A program made the position numbers and the translations under genes. From assembly GCF_027596085.1 (NCBI RefSeq), contig NC_072449.1, forward strand, positions 23,534,522 through 23,598,521: a stretch of 64,000 nucleotides of DNA, written 5' to 3'. This DNA comes from Anoplopoma fimbria (taxonomy: Eukaryota; Chordata; Actinopteri; Perciformes; Anoplopomatidae). Shown here piece after piece: positions 1 to 16,660 of this stretch. Below the pieces are notes generated by a model. That model was not told the origin of the DNA and made no database searches. It saw only the letters and a program-made list of their open reading frames with translations. Position 1 is the stretch's first letter. The number at the start of each line of letters is the position of its first letter.

Positions 1-3000
1 AAAAAGCTTTAAATGTGAAACCACACATTACAATACAAAAAAATGTATATTCTTTCTGTGGTAGAACAGTTAGATCAGTACAGTATTCATATTATTGAAA
101 CATCAAGCCATGGTTTGATCTGAAGAGGCAATATGTTCCTCCTCTTACAACTTGACCCAGTTTCACACGTCACTGAAAGTCAGCACTTCCTCTCTTGACC
201 TGTGGTCAGGTCAGCAGGTGATAATCTCTTCCTGCAGAGAAACTGAAGGTTTAGGAAGTAGTGGGTGGACACGTCTGAATGCAGTAAAGGCTGTGGGTTT
301 ATTGTGACCATGTTTTGGTAAGGACACCCCCTCCAAAAAATCTAAGGGGTGGTTTCATTCATTCATATTAGAGTCAAATTACACATACCCCTCAGCCTTC
401 ACATTTTTATTGAACATGTTTTTCAACTCATGATGGAAATGTATCATTACCTATAAGCAGCATTGGTATTCATACTCTTTATTCACTGTCAGTTTCATTT
501 GGGGTCTCCCAGACCAAGCACTAACAAGCTCAACATACAGGCTCATGTTTTAAGTATATTATTTTTAAAATGTGAGATGAACATTTCCTTTACATTGTGT
601 GTGTCTAGTTTGGATTTTAATTAGATTTATTGTGTCAGTTTCCATTAAAGGCAGTCAGTCGTCTGTCTCATTTGCTAAATGCTTTAATGTTTTTTTTGCA
701 GCCTCGTTGCTTTTTGTATTGTTGAAAATATATTTTATAATTATTTATTAATTTATCAATATATTTAGTACCAATTCTGGCTCCCATTACTGTTAGTTTT
801 TCTTCCCTCTTTCTCCTATCTATTGTGTTCGTACCTGTTCATGTGGGTGGACAGCTGCTTCATACAATTCGCCCTATAGGAGTAAATCAAATTTAATTTC
901 AATTGTCTTAATTTGTCCTGTGCCGCTAACTGGGTGTACTGGGTCAGTATTTGTTAATAAACTGCCTGGGAACAGTTTCATTCTTACAGGTTTCATAAAC
1001 GTTTTCACAACAACAACAAAACCGACTTTCAAATGCCTTACAACGCAGAACATAATGTCTCAGCCTCAGATACCTTTGACCAGAAGAGGGTGCTGTGAAC
1101 ACATGTTTCTCCATCTGCTTTAAGTAGCTCATATTGATGCTTTGGGGAAGACTCCACACATAAACCTGGGTGAAATAAGCTAAAAATTGTGACATATTGG
1201 AGTGAGTGAAATTGATTTTGGGATATGATGGTTATTATAAAAAGGCTGCATAAATTCAACCTCACCGGCAGTTTGCTCTTTGCATCACTCCCTAGTGTTT
1301 GGCCTTGAGGACAGGAAGTACTGCGATCTCAGATTACAGTTCAGGGAGGCCTAGTGAGCCATGATGTCATGGTTAAAAAAAAATACATTGAAATGTAAAG
1401 TCTGAGAACATGGGACCAGGTCTATACAGGGTGTGGAATTTAACATGTCAGAAGATGTGTGGCATTCTGTTTTATTATAATTTATAATCATAGAGTCCTT
1501 AAATTCACACCAAAAGCATTTTCTACCTTAAAGAATTCGAGGAATCACTTTCGTATCAAACCGGGAAGGACTTTTCTCAGTCTAAAAGTTCTGTCTAAAC
1601 AAAAATCATGAACCTAATTGATCTAATTTCACATTTCTCTAAACATAATGATTAATGGTAACTGAATTTGTTAACCTGTATGTTTTTATGTTAGAATCAA
1701 GTTCTGATTAAATTTGTTAAGCAGTACATAAAGTCTTTGCTGAGCACTAAAATCACACAGATCTAGACATGAAACATGACATGAATGATTCTTGCTTCAA
1801 AAAAAATTAGCAACTTACAAAATACAATCATGTTCAAATTTGTAGCCAAACCATGAAGAGAAATTCCTTTTTTAAAGATTTGTTTTAGCATTTTTCAACA
1901 TTATTAGAACTTATGACAGCAGAGAGGCAAACTGGAAACAAGCAGAGGGACAGAGGTAGGCAAACAACTATTTGCTATATAAAGATATAGTGGAGTAATA
2001 TCTACACAAGCAGAAAATGAGGTCATTCTCCCACTGTATGTGTTGTAACCGAGCTTCCCTTTGCTGTGATGACATAGCCGGGCCGGCCGCGCCTGAATTA
2101 AATGCATGATTGTGCATGTTTGTGCGTGAGAGCGGGCCCCATTCCCGTTAGCTAGCACTGGTTCCCCCTCAGGTAAACACTGTAAGCTCTGTCAGCACTA
2201 TTGCTGTGCTTTGCACTCTTAACGCTGCTAGCACCGTTAGCTGCGAGCTCAGCCGTCGTCATGTGGAAGCGATTGAGGGGCAATCAAAAATCCTCCTTAT
2301 ATCATATATAGGACCATAAAGAATTTAAGACAATACAAAGAAATGCACAAATAACCATCCATCCTTCTAATGTCTCCTCTGATAATCCAATAGTTCCTAA
2401 AAACCTAAAAAGTACCCCAGGCTCACCAGTAGGACCTCTACCCATCACCATGGTGGTGAGCCCACGAGGCAGCAGGGCTCCTAATAAAACTTTGTTTGTC
2501 TGCCTGTTTGCTTGAGACCAATTCTCTTTTTACGACCAGTCGTGGACCACAAGGCGTCTGACCCCGCTGGTCTGAGGGTTGCTGAGGCTCACTCATCGGG
2601 ACTGTGAGGAACTCAGCCGTCTGTGCATGCCTGGGGTCGTGTTACAAGCACCCACAATAAAAACCTTAGTGGGTAACTCCTGGTGTAGTGTTTTCCAGAG
2701 GGTGTAGTTTCTACTGGGGATGGGGAAGGACATCACTTTTACTGTTTCAGGTTGATTTTCATTATATCTCTAAGAACATTGTCCTCTTACTGTCCAGGGG
2801 CTACAATCCAGATGGGAGAAGACAATGCTAATGACTTGGTTAGGAATTGAACCAGAAAGCCGAGGGTCCGCTCTTTAGAACGATCAGTCTGATTAAGCAA
2901 GTGATATGTGACACCCTTCAAGGTTCAAGAATTCAAGGTTCTAGGATCATTTATTGTCAATGACATGCAGCTGTAGCCTAGTCCATTATTGTACGGCAAG

Positions 3001-3600
3001 ACAAACATGTCAAACAAAAACAGTAGTGCATTTATTACATTTGTATCAGGCGGAATGTGAACAGCAGCAACAAACCAATTATCTGGGCAGATAACGTGAC
3101 TGGCATTGTAACAATAAAAAGTGCTTCCTTCTCTGAAGTTATATGCCATATGAGCTCCAGTAATGACGAAAAAAAGGCAACAAATTAAGAAAGAAAATAG
3201 CAAAATTCATTGGAGCTGCCATTGTGTAACTAAGTCCTTAAACTTATGTTCAAAAGGTGCTAGGCAATGTGCATTATTTACTTAAAATATTTGAAAGTAT
3301 TTTTTAATTATTAATTTTTTTTTATATTGTAGGCTAAAATGCAGATTTTATTATTATTATTTTGCTAATTTGATATGATGCTGGTTTGGTTTTGTTGGTT
3401 TTCTTGTTCAGATTAAATAGTATATTCGGACCAGATTCAAACCAGAGTCTGCCTATTGAATATGTGGGCTTTACATTGTAAAACAATGTGAGCCACCTCT
3501 GTATAGGACTTGCTGATTTTCCATGACATGGGCCCAGGAGCTAACAAAAAAATCATTTTTGGTTCAGAATCCGCCCTGAAGCCCCCACAGTGAGACGCTG
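1..3600. other. Gene-free 5' flank of ywhag
   Basis: No exon with a recognisable protein or a consistent splice frame was found on either strand. Open frames here are short and low in complexity. The stretch is AT-rich and holds one copy of dispersed repeat family A (about 1975-2312). A segment at 2930-3010 resembles the tail of a dispersed element, but I found no second copy to prove it. Confidence 0.6.
1975..2312 (+). repeat. Dispersed repeat family A, copy 1
   Basis: This segment aligns by eye with 18027-18368 in the same orientation. Shared landmarks, in order, are aaagatatagtggagtaat near the left end, a CCTCAGGTaAACACTGT block, a GTTAGCTG-type block and gaGGCAATaAAAAAT near the right end. 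The middle is diverged and partly different in length. No open reading frame of a transposase or reverse transcriptase is present, so it would be non-autonomous. Class is unknown. Confidence 0.7.
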
Positions 3601-3825
3601 AGTCACACCCTTTCCTCCACCATAATCAGTCAGTTCCTACAAGGCCTTTTGGCTCCAGCATGCAGCCACACAGGACTTCATTTCCCACAAGGCCTTTGGC
3701 CCAGCTGCTCCCGTCCATCCATCCCTATACGCCTCTGGTTCCCAAGTACGGAGTGTTACATCATTGGCACAGACACCCACCTTTCTGAGTGATGACGCAG
3801 CCGAGGGAGAGCGTGTGGGGAGGGG

Positions 3826-3862
3826 TGAGGGAGGGAGAGAGAGAGAGAAGAGGAGAGGGTGT
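3826..3862 (+). repeat. GA-rich tract upstream of ywhag exon 1
   Basis: A purine-rich run of GAGAG and GGGAGG units lies about 160-190 bases before the ywhag start codon. It probably falls in the promoter or 5' UTR of that gene. No TATA box could be assigned. Confidence 0.5.
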
Positions 3863-4014
3863 CCCGTCTGCACGGAGAACAGACAGACAGCAGGGAACAG
3901 CTGCAGCGTTAGGTTTGCGTAGGATTTCACTGCATTGCGATTTCAAATATCAATAATTTCATCCCCCAAAAACTCAAGTAGAGCAGCTCGACTAAGCAAC
4001 TACATATCATTTGA

Positions 4015-7404
<3,390 letters not shown>

Positions 7405-9110
7405 AGAGAAACCACACTCCGAAAAAAAATATATATGAAGGGCGGGTGGACTTTGGCAGCCACTTTTGCCGATGATACTACCGCAGCAGCAGTTCTTTAT
7501 TTTTCCATGTGTTAAAAGAAAAGAATCAAAAGAGAGGTGAGAGTGGAGGTTAAATCTTAGTTTAAATATATATAGAAATATATATACAGTTGAAAGGGGC
7601 CTCAGTCTTCTTGATTTTCTCTTTGACATTTGCCAAAACCACTGATATGTCAGTCAATCAGCCTGAAGTGGTTGTTGTTGGATTGAAATGGCAGCCTCAC
7701 ACTGGCATAGGAACCGATCTTGTTCTGTCAAGATAAGCTGCTTAGTTAGGTTTTTGCGTGATAGAGATGCATTTGAGTCACTTGAGAGAGAAAATGCTTG
7801 AATGGGAATGCCTCACAAAACTAGTTTGCATTGGTTCCAGTAGTAAGTCTATATATGAGAAAGGGCCCTGAAAGCCCTTAGCCTGACGCTAAACTCACAC
7901 AAACAATAAGAAAAGAGAAAGTTTTAATTGGATTAATTCCCCCAACATTTGAAAGAATAAATTAGACAGGATTGAAATTGAAGACCTGATAGTAAAAATT
8001 GATTCCCCTTAAAGTTCAGATTGGTCTGTTATGTCACTGGAACCATTGATTCTTTTGGAGGTGAAGATTACTAAAGGCAGAGACTTAACAATATAAAAGA
8101 AAAAAAGTAGAAAAAAAACAAAACAAATAAAAGCAGCTTCAGAGTTTGTGGTTTACTTCTGTGTTTGTTTAATTAAATGCACTTGCCTACTATACTGTTT
8201 CTTCAGTGTAAGATGATGACAACAATAATATCGATTATTCAATATTGTGCATGCTGGTGATGTATTTATATACAGTAGCTTGACTTTATTAACTTATACT
8301 GTGGGTGTTAAGTATTCATATGATTGAGAAAAACAAGCTTTGTCTGATGTTGATTTCTAATCTCTAATTTATTTCATTTTGTTATGGTTTTTTGATTTGC
8401 TATACCAAAATGGTGATCGTAAAAATTTACATGTAATGGGCGTTGCTATAGTGACATGCAATATGTGTATTTAATTTGTTGCTGAAAGAAAAAAAAAAGG
8501 AAGATAAAAACTCACCAGTGATCACTTAATCTTACCAGCTGGTGTTTGTCACATTGAAGTATAATTATGATATATTTTGTTCCTTGAACAGTATTTAAGT
8601 ACTTTTATCTGTCATGCTACCCAGTTTTAATGATGGTGAAGTTTTCAGGCTCAATGTTTCTGTTATGAATTCACAAACATGGACCATATTTTATTTCTGA
8701 CAGTATACATTTTTTTGTTTGTTTTTATACCTTTTTGCTGTTCCTGAGTGACAAAATATCTTGAATGTGAGTCATTATGTAGCAGTTGCACAAGAAACGA
8801 AATAATAGCTATGATAATAAAAAAGAATATGACTAAATTATACATGCACCATTTCCGTGGTGGTCTAGTGTATTGTTGTATCGTCACCCATACGAAAATG
8901 TTGCTTTTAAGGAGAAAAAAAACATGTTTGAACACTTTGTTTTGTGCCCTGAGTACAGTATTTGCTTTATTTTTGTGCCTGTATCATTATTTAATATGCC
9001 TCATTTGCAAGTTAACCTTTACAAAAAAAAAGGATTTATATGCCAGTATTTTAAGTTCCTGCAAGCATGTGTGCAAGATGTAATATTTTCCTCACTTTGA
9101 CATGTGTTGG
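7405..9110 (+). other. ywhag: Probable ywhag 3' UTR
   Basis: The AT-rich stretch after the ywhag stop has no coding potential on either strand. Two AATAAA hexamers are visible, near 8126-8131 and 8817-8822. Mammalian YWHAG carries a 3' UTR of a few kilobases, so a UTR of 0.7 to 1.7 kb is reasonable. The true end cannot be fixed without transcript data. Confidence 0.5.
8126..8131 (+). terminator. ywhag: Candidate poly(A) signal of ywhag
   Basis: An AATAAA hexamer about 720 bases after the stop codon, in an A-rich setting. A second hexamer at about 8817-8822 could be used instead. Confidence 0.35.
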
Positions 9111-10169
9111 ACGGTACTGCTCTCTGTACAGCACATAGGTATGAATATTCAACACCAATGCACAAATAGAGTCACTGGAAAAGCATAGGCATTCAGTAGA
9201 ATTGGTTTAATAGATTAGAAAATGTGATAATTAACATCTTCAGAACAAACTTAAGACACTAGGGAGTTGCTCAAGGGAACAGAAAGCTGCTGAATGGCTT
9301 TATATTCATAATGCTGCTACTACTATAGATTATTACATTAATATATTCATACAGATGGCAGTTTACCGGTCTTTATTTTTCCTAATAGATGGCAGTTTTT
9401 TGGGACTTATCACAGATGTGACGGCTTGAGAGAGAAACCAAAAGCCTTAAGGTCGGTCACACAACCTCGTTCACGTATGCCAATTATGTCACCCTCATGA
9501 GTCAGCCTCCATGAGCTCACACTGTATGTCACAGCTGCTTTGATTTATTTTTAACGTAGATGCTGGTCTTGAAGGCTCGCAAGACAAATAGCATGAAATT
9601 GTGATGCCAATCAGCACAACTGCTCACACGACTTATAAATATTAGAATGGAATCGAATCCTTCTTTTATTTGAATATTTTTGAAAAAAACATGTCAGGAG
9701 AATTTCATTCACTGCCAAGAATACATGCATTGTGTTACTTTTAAGTTTATTAGGTTTATTTTTCCCGTTTTGTGTTTTCATTTTGTTGGATGTTGATCCT
9801 TGTTTCTGCTGTGACATGAAAACATACAAATACAAGAAATTATGTGAAAAGGAGAAGAACATGAATTAGATTAAAGAAAAGCTGACCTCTGGTTATTAGC
9901 AAGGGGGGGATAGGGATAGAAACTGTATGCTCTGAGGAATTTTTGGTTGCCATCTGTTGCCCATTAAAGTTATTTGTTTATCGGTACTATTCTTTATATT
10001 TTATTTCTCTCTGTGACGCAGCCATTTACAGTCATACCACAAACACCATAGCTTATTAATTTTCCTTCTTCATTCAACAGATTTCATACATTTCTGTTGA
10101 GTTTTACAGCCTAAACAATGACAAAGGAAGTCAATAGGACCTCACGTAACCCCTTGTGCCTCACACAAC

Positions 10170-10269
<100 letters not shown>

Positions 10270-11599
10270 CCATATCTGGATGGATATGTGTGTATACAGT
10301 GTATATTCCTGCACCATTCCATGTGCTGAGTGTCTGTGGGAGAACGTATTAGATGGAGTCTGTATTAGCTGCAGTGCAGAGACACTGCCAGCTCACTCAA
10401 CAACTACAGTATGTCTTAAATGGGGTTATTTTAAGGCCACCTTGATAATCATTAACTTAATTAGGGGATAAATCAAAGAATGAAAAAAATAGCAGGTTTA
10501 GTGATCTTAGCAGAGGAGCGCTGCAATAAAAAAAATCCTGCATCTCATAAAAAAACAATGGAAGGATAATCTGATTCTCTATGCTTTTAGATCTACATGC
10601 AAGTCATATATATTAAAACCTAACCTGTGTCTATTATATATTATGTAATTATACATAAACTGGAAGTCACAGTGATTGATAAGCTGAAGTGGAAAGCTGA
10701 TGGATCGCCCACCCTCTGACTGCAGCCCCTTGCTGCAGCTTGCTGCACTGAACCTTTCATGAGAAGAAATTCTCAGCTTTGAAAGGTCCTCCCCACCAGC
10801 CAATCACTGACAGGCTCCCTCTCCGCAGCCACCAATCCGCTTTCTGTTGCTAGGGCTATAATAAGTATCCCGCTATTAGCCCGGCTCCTTGCTGCACTGC
10901 ACAGACACCTATTGCATCCTGTAAAAAAATGAAAGCTCAAAGCACATAGGAGGCATTAGGATTCAGCACCAACCAGCCTGTCTTAATGCACTGCTACACT
11001 TTTAGGGACATTGGTGTCCGCATTATTGGTAAATGTTGGTCACATTATACATCCTAATACACAATGGGGCCCACTGATGGATGTGTGATGAATCTCCAGG
11101 AGCTACAGATTAAATTTAAGATGCAGATATCCAGATATGAAAAGAGGAAATTGTTAAGGCATGCTTCACTTCTACTTCCACAATAAGTGTGTGTCTGATC
11201 ACCTTCATCACACAGAGCATTATTTCAAGACATCATTGAGTCTAATTTGAGTCCCGGAAAGGTAAAAATGCCTTCTAAATCAATCAGTCAAATTCCTTAT
11301 TAGTATCAGTCGACGATGATGCCACTTTCAGCAACGTCGTAATGAAAAGGTCCAGACAATGTAAAATAATCTGTATCCTAAATGTCTAAAAATAAACTGA
11401 GGAAGTCAGGTGTATTTGAAGATTACACAGGTAGGGTTTTTTTGTTTTTATGAGCTCTTTCAAGTTTGAAGAGAAATAGCTGTGTAATAGGCCGACACAT
11501 CCCCATTTTTTGGTCAGGTGGAGGATAGCCCCCGACCAATATCTAAGTAATGTTGAAACTTCTGTAGGGTTAAAAAAAACCGAGATATAGCATGTTAGA

Positions 11600-11765
11600 G
11601 GTGCACAAATGCAGATACAGATAGCTGTTTTCCCGTTCTAATATTTATGCTAAGCTAAGCTTAATGCCTACTGACTGTAGCTTCATATACAGATATGAAT
11701 GATATCAATCTTTTTGTCTAACGCGGCAAGAGCGAAAAATAAGAGTATTTCCCAAAATGTCAAAC
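11600..11765 (-). repeat. Dispersed repeat family B, copy 1 (minus orientation)
   Basis: The reverse complement carries TTGGGAAATACTCTTATTTT, then a ...AGATTGATATCA... block, then ...AGCTTAGCTTAGCAT. These words match the start of the copy at 19280-19650, which lies in the opposite orientation. No protein-coding capacity. Confidence 0.65.
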
Positions 11766-12049
11766 TTCTCAAAACTTTATCAGACAAAAACAAAAAGGCA
11801 ATTATGTGACCTGATGAGGAGTCAAAATTGCCAGTCCAATAAGGACTTTTTTAAATCAAATGTGCAGATAATTTTTTGACATTCAAATTTGCTTGGGTTG
11901 GAACAGCCTTCTTTTCTCCTTTGTCATTTTTTACATTTTTGAGCAGCAACATCACATGCTAACCATGTGGTGTGCTGGGTGGCAATGTCGGTCAGTCCAG
12001 CACATTGTTCTAAACTGAAATGTCATATATTTAATGAATTGCCTTGAAG

Positions 12050-12300
12050 GGTTGTTCAGACATTTGTGGTCCCGCAGAGGCAGATATTGGATAACTTGTG
12101 TTTAGCGCTAATTAATAAAAGTTAGCATGCTAACACGCTAAACTGAGATGGTCAACATGATAAAGATTATACCTGCTAAACATAAGCATGTCAACATCAT
12201 CACTGTGAGCATGTAGCATGCAACGTTAGCATTTAGCTCAAAGCACCGCTGTGCAAACTACAGCCTCACAGAGCTGCTAGCATGGATGTAGACTCTAAGA
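12050..12300 (+). repeat. Dispersed repeat family C, copy 1
   Basis: It shares the ordered words GATGGTCAACA, TTATACCTGCTAA, TAGCATTTAGCTCAAAGCA with 62760-62925. The GCTAGCATGG-type end is present. No coding capacity. The family is a familiar GCTAAC-rich perciform dispersed repeat. Confidence 0.7.
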
Positions 12301-14501
12301 CTTAAGTTTCAGTCAACTAATGGTGTTAATGATCCTCCCTTTTTAACAACAGATTATCTGATTTCTCAAGTCCTTGTTTGCTGTTGTTTATTCAAAAGAC
12401 ATGAAGTCAGTGATTTTTACAAAAAGGTCATCACAAGGTCTGATCTTTATTGTTGCAGTCTATTGATTTCCTTTGTTAACTCACACTGAATGCAGCATTT
12501 CTTGCTGTATACAAATTCTTGCACTGAAAGGCGTTTAACCTCCTGTGGCTGGGGCTTCTCACAGCCGTTGTTGAGCCATTAATCATCAACCAAACCACAT
12601 GGCTGTCATGACTAGTTGTGGGGCTCTGGGGCAAAAGTGTCAGCTCCGTGGACTGGTCACACACAAAAGACAGCCTGAAATTTCACTCAGTAATGAAACC
12701 TGGAGGCCTGGAGTTGAAACATTGCAGCTTGTGATCAATCAACTGATTAGAAATAATGCCTTGGATTGACATTTAATTCAGGCATTATTCTTCAAACATG
12801 AGATTATATTTCGGAACACCTCAGCCACACAGATACTGACACGTCAGAGTTTGAAAAGGTAACTATCTGATTCAATGTGATCTGCACCTCCAAGATGCAA
12901 AGAAGATAATAGCTGTACAGCTCCAGAAATATCCACCCATTAGAGGAGGGGAAGAGAGATGGTGGAGAAAGAGGGGACCGATGTAGAAGCAGAGAACAGA
13001 GACAGATCTATATATAGGCCTCCCTGCAGCCTGTGAGTAGACAGTGAGTAGACCAGAGACATCAATGTGACAGCAGCTCCACTGTAGAGACCATCTGCCT
13101 CTGTATGGTTGGTGAGAGTTCATATCTTCGGTTAAGATAGTCTGATTCATCAGTTTTACCTCGAGCTGAGCAAACACACGACATGACACCAAATCACACA
13201 GACAGCACAAATAATCAGTGTCTGTTTTCTTAGAGTTCATTCCGCTGTGTTATTAGTATTGATTTAGTTAAAAGTAATGATAGGATAAACAGTGCTGCTG
13301 CTGACTCTTCCAGGCACAAAGACAGCTACTATGCATGACTGCTGCAAAATTAATTATTCAAGCTAACATTTAGACTTTGTATTATTTATCAAAAAGTGCC
13401 ACAATGTTCAGACGAAGGTTTTAAGAGACTATTTTAAGGGAGCACTTGTCCCAAAAAATTGCAGGATACAATAGACAGTGGAAAAAGTGTCATCACAGGA
13501 TTTTTTGGAGAGATTCATCCTCCCAAATAAACCGTCTCCATCTGGCTGCAACATACAACACTGCTGTCATTTTAGAGGATCAAACCAGCTAATAATACTG
13601 GTGGTGATTATTCATAACTACAGAGGCTTGTGTGATGAACAGAAGTTTGTAAAAGGTGAGTCTAAAATTAAGTCTCCCCCCACCAATCCACACCCACCAC
13701 GACAGTTATATCACTCTGCATATTCTTTCAAGGCCTCACTTTGCAGGATGATCACAGTCACACCACGTTCCCTTAGACAAAATAACACATTATGCTCTAG
13801 TTTTATTATTTAAAATCATTTTCTGATGTGTTACATATCCTGGAATTCATGGAGATTATGTCCTTTATTGTAGAAAATTGTCTATTCTCAAATAAAAACC
13901 TAAAGCTTAAAACATTTCATCGATTTTTTTCTAAACTAAAGTTTCATTTTTGACCCCTGGAGTGCTCTGATAGAAACTAGGATACTGTGACATGTAATCA
14001 CCTTATCCGAGTTTTTGAATATTCTTTGTTGGTACCGAACATAATGACTGAGATGGTGAGAAATCAAGACACAGTTGCAGGCTGACAATCAAAAACCTGG
14101 ATACTGTTGTGTTATGTTATGATATGAATGCCCAGGTTTTTCATTTTCCATGTAGACGCCATATCCATAATAAGATCAAAAACAGGATAACACTCCAAAC
14201 CAAGATGCTAGTGTGCTTGCGATAGCACTCAAGGATGTTATAATACAAAATAAGATGAGCTTATTAACAAATGTGTATTACACCTTTTTCCTGTGTAAAA
14301 CAAGTCACTGGTGTAGAATAAATTACTTCTTGAGTGCCAACCTAAACCATCCAAAGCCTTGATGGACAGTTGTACAGTAGAAGGTTCCTGTACAGTCATC
14401 TCAGTATCAGAGGAGGTGACCTATCTGTGTGATCTCCTCTGACAGAGCGCTGAACAGGGGAGGCATCTGCAGCGAGAAGGGTGGCCACACACAGTGAAGT
14501 A

Positions 14502-14541
14502 GTTAACGCCTAACGTTGTGTCGTTAACGCCTAACGTTGTG
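14502..14541 (+). repeat. 21-bp tandem duplication
   Basis: The 19-mer GTTAACGCCTAACGTTGTG occurs at 14502-14520 and again, identically, at 14523-14541, separated by TC. Confidence 0.95.
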
Positions 14542-15934
14542 CTAAATTTAGCGGCATCTGTTTTGTTTTTTTCTCTTTTTGTTCCACTTTTTCTCAGGTT
14601 TTTTGCTCAAATCATGAAAGTGAGAATTAAATGTCATCACTTGTCTGGCAGTCTGTGGTGCAAACTGCACGTCGTGTGTTAAGTGACGTCGTTTTTGGAA
14701 GTCTTGACTCCCGCCACAGACAAGCTCACGATGTTATAATTAATTGTTAATGACTAAAATATAATATAAAATGTGGATTCATCTGTTAATGCTGGGTTTG
14801 ATAAAAACATGCAGTCTGATACTTATTTTGCATTCCATTATAAAGTATGTTCTGAATATGTCTTGCCTTTCTGTGTGTTCTTTTACCTTAACAGGATCTA
14901 GCCAGTCATGCTTTGTTTTACAATCAGCTCCCAGGGTGCCAACTGGTTGACAAATTATACCTTCCAGTGTTTGTGGGTCTGCCTGATGTCTGAGCTGGTG
15001 ACTCATTATGTATGTGCGCACAGGGGATTCCCAACAGTGCAGACAAGAAGAGGAAAGAAAAAAAGAAAAACCTTCCTCCACTCTGCAGCCTTGAGGGGAT
15101 GTACAGCTCAGTTGACAGCGGGCCAGTGGGGTCGGTCGTGGTGAGTAACAGGCAGTGAGCGAGAGAGAAAGAGAGCGAGAGGAGGGTGGGTGGTGATGTG
15201 GAGCTGTAGGGGTGATTGGTGGTGTGGTGACAGGAATACAGAGTTAACAGTGAGAGCCAAGGGTTAGTGTTTAGCTAAATATCTGGGGCTTAGCTGAAGG
15301 GAGTCTGGGTATGGAACCAGACTCTGAAGCAAAGTTTCCCCTGACCATCCACGAAACAATGACACGGCAGTTACAGCCCCAAATATAAAGATTGTAATAC
15401 GGTAGGAAAAAGCAGTAGAATATAATATAATGTTGCATTACTACTCAGGCAGTGAGCTAAGGGAAAAAGAGCAGCCATACAGTGAAGTTACTACTCTGCA
15501 TGAGCGCAGTATTGTGCTGTTGCATGGCAACAGTTTCCACAGAAAATCTTTGCTCAGAAGCACTCCTCTTTGGTCTTCACATAACTGCAGCGGCAGAAAA
15601 ATGGGCTGACTGCAGGAATACAAATGGTCTCATGAACCATTTCAGCTTGCAGAGGCTAAAGGGGTTTGCCGACACAGAAAATTGTAACAAGAGAGTTTAT
15701 TTAGTTTATTCTGTTTCATATTGTAAACTGTATTACATACTACAGGTCACTTGAGGATGTGGGATAGAATATGTGCCAGACTACTACAGCTTCCATACAA
15801 CATATCTTCAACTGATCAGATCAGATGATAATTAATTGTCCGACTAGTAAACACCAAACTTTCCTCACTATAATGCTATGACATTATTCCTACCACATTG
15901 GTGAAAAATATAGTTTAAAGAAAATGATAAGTTG

Positions 15935-16090
15935 CCATCCTATTTTTGGGAAATACAATAAATTGCTTTATGTCGAGAGTGAGACGAGAAGATTAATACC
16001 ACTCTCAAAGTGGTATTGATCGTCTCATGTAACTCTCAGCTACAATATTAATACAAATTGTTTTCCCAAAATGTGGAGCTATTCCTCTTA
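15935..16090. repeat. Head-to-head pair of family B ends (imperfect palindrome)
   Basis: The left half carries TTTTTGGGAAATACAATAAA, then GAGACGAGAAGATTAATACC. The right half is nearly its reverse complement: GGTATTGATCGTCTC, then TTTTCCCAAAAT. The centre AATACCACT-CTCAA-AGTGGTATT is a perfect short stem. Two copies of the same terminus thus face each other. Confidence 0.65.
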
Positions 16091-16189
16091 AAGTTGTCAA
16101 TATATCACTATCACATATGTCTTGTGATAGTCTGAATTGATGGACCTGTAACCAACATGATTTAAAGGGGAAACATAGGGAAAACCTCA

Positions 16190-16660
16190 CTTTGTCAGTG
16201 CACATTTATTTGGGTATTTAGAGTGCCTACCAACCAAAAAAACTGTGAAATCATAAAACCCAGTCCGGTTTTTTGGGCTGACTGGATCAGAAAACATGTG
16301 ATTCAACAAGCCATTCACATTTGGCTCCTCTTCCTTTATCACATACAGGCATATTAAATTATACCGCCCCCCATCTGAGTATCTCCACCCAGGGCTTGAG
16401 AACTACCTTCGTAAAGGTGCACCAAATTCTTCTCACAAACCAATCAGAGCAGACTAGGCTTTTTTTTGGAGGGAAGCTAAAGAGACAGGCACTAAAACGG
16501 AGCGTTTCAGAGAGAGGGTGAATACAAGTATATTCAGGCAGACAGTTTGAGAAAAATTGTGGGTTTTTTTTTTACATTAAAGCATTTCAACATGTCCTAG
16601 TAGAAACCCAAAATACAAGTATGAACCTGAAAATGAGCATTTAATGTCCCTTTAATTTAA
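16190..16660 (+). repeat. Dispersed repeat family F
   Basis: Landmarks are TTCACATTTGGCTCCTCTTC, ATACCGCCCCC, GAGTATCTCCACCCA, AACCAATCAGAGCAGACTAG, and a right end GAACCTGAAAATGAGCAT. I recognise this order from dispersed non-coding repeats of perciform fish. No second copy lies in this window, so the call rests on recall. Confidence 0.45.

Noticed and set aside
2925..3203. 92-codon frame with a hydrophobic start that could look like a signal peptide
   Set aside because: Hydrophobicity comes from AT-rich codons; no splice partners, no homology recognised, and the sequence overlaps a likely repeat tail.
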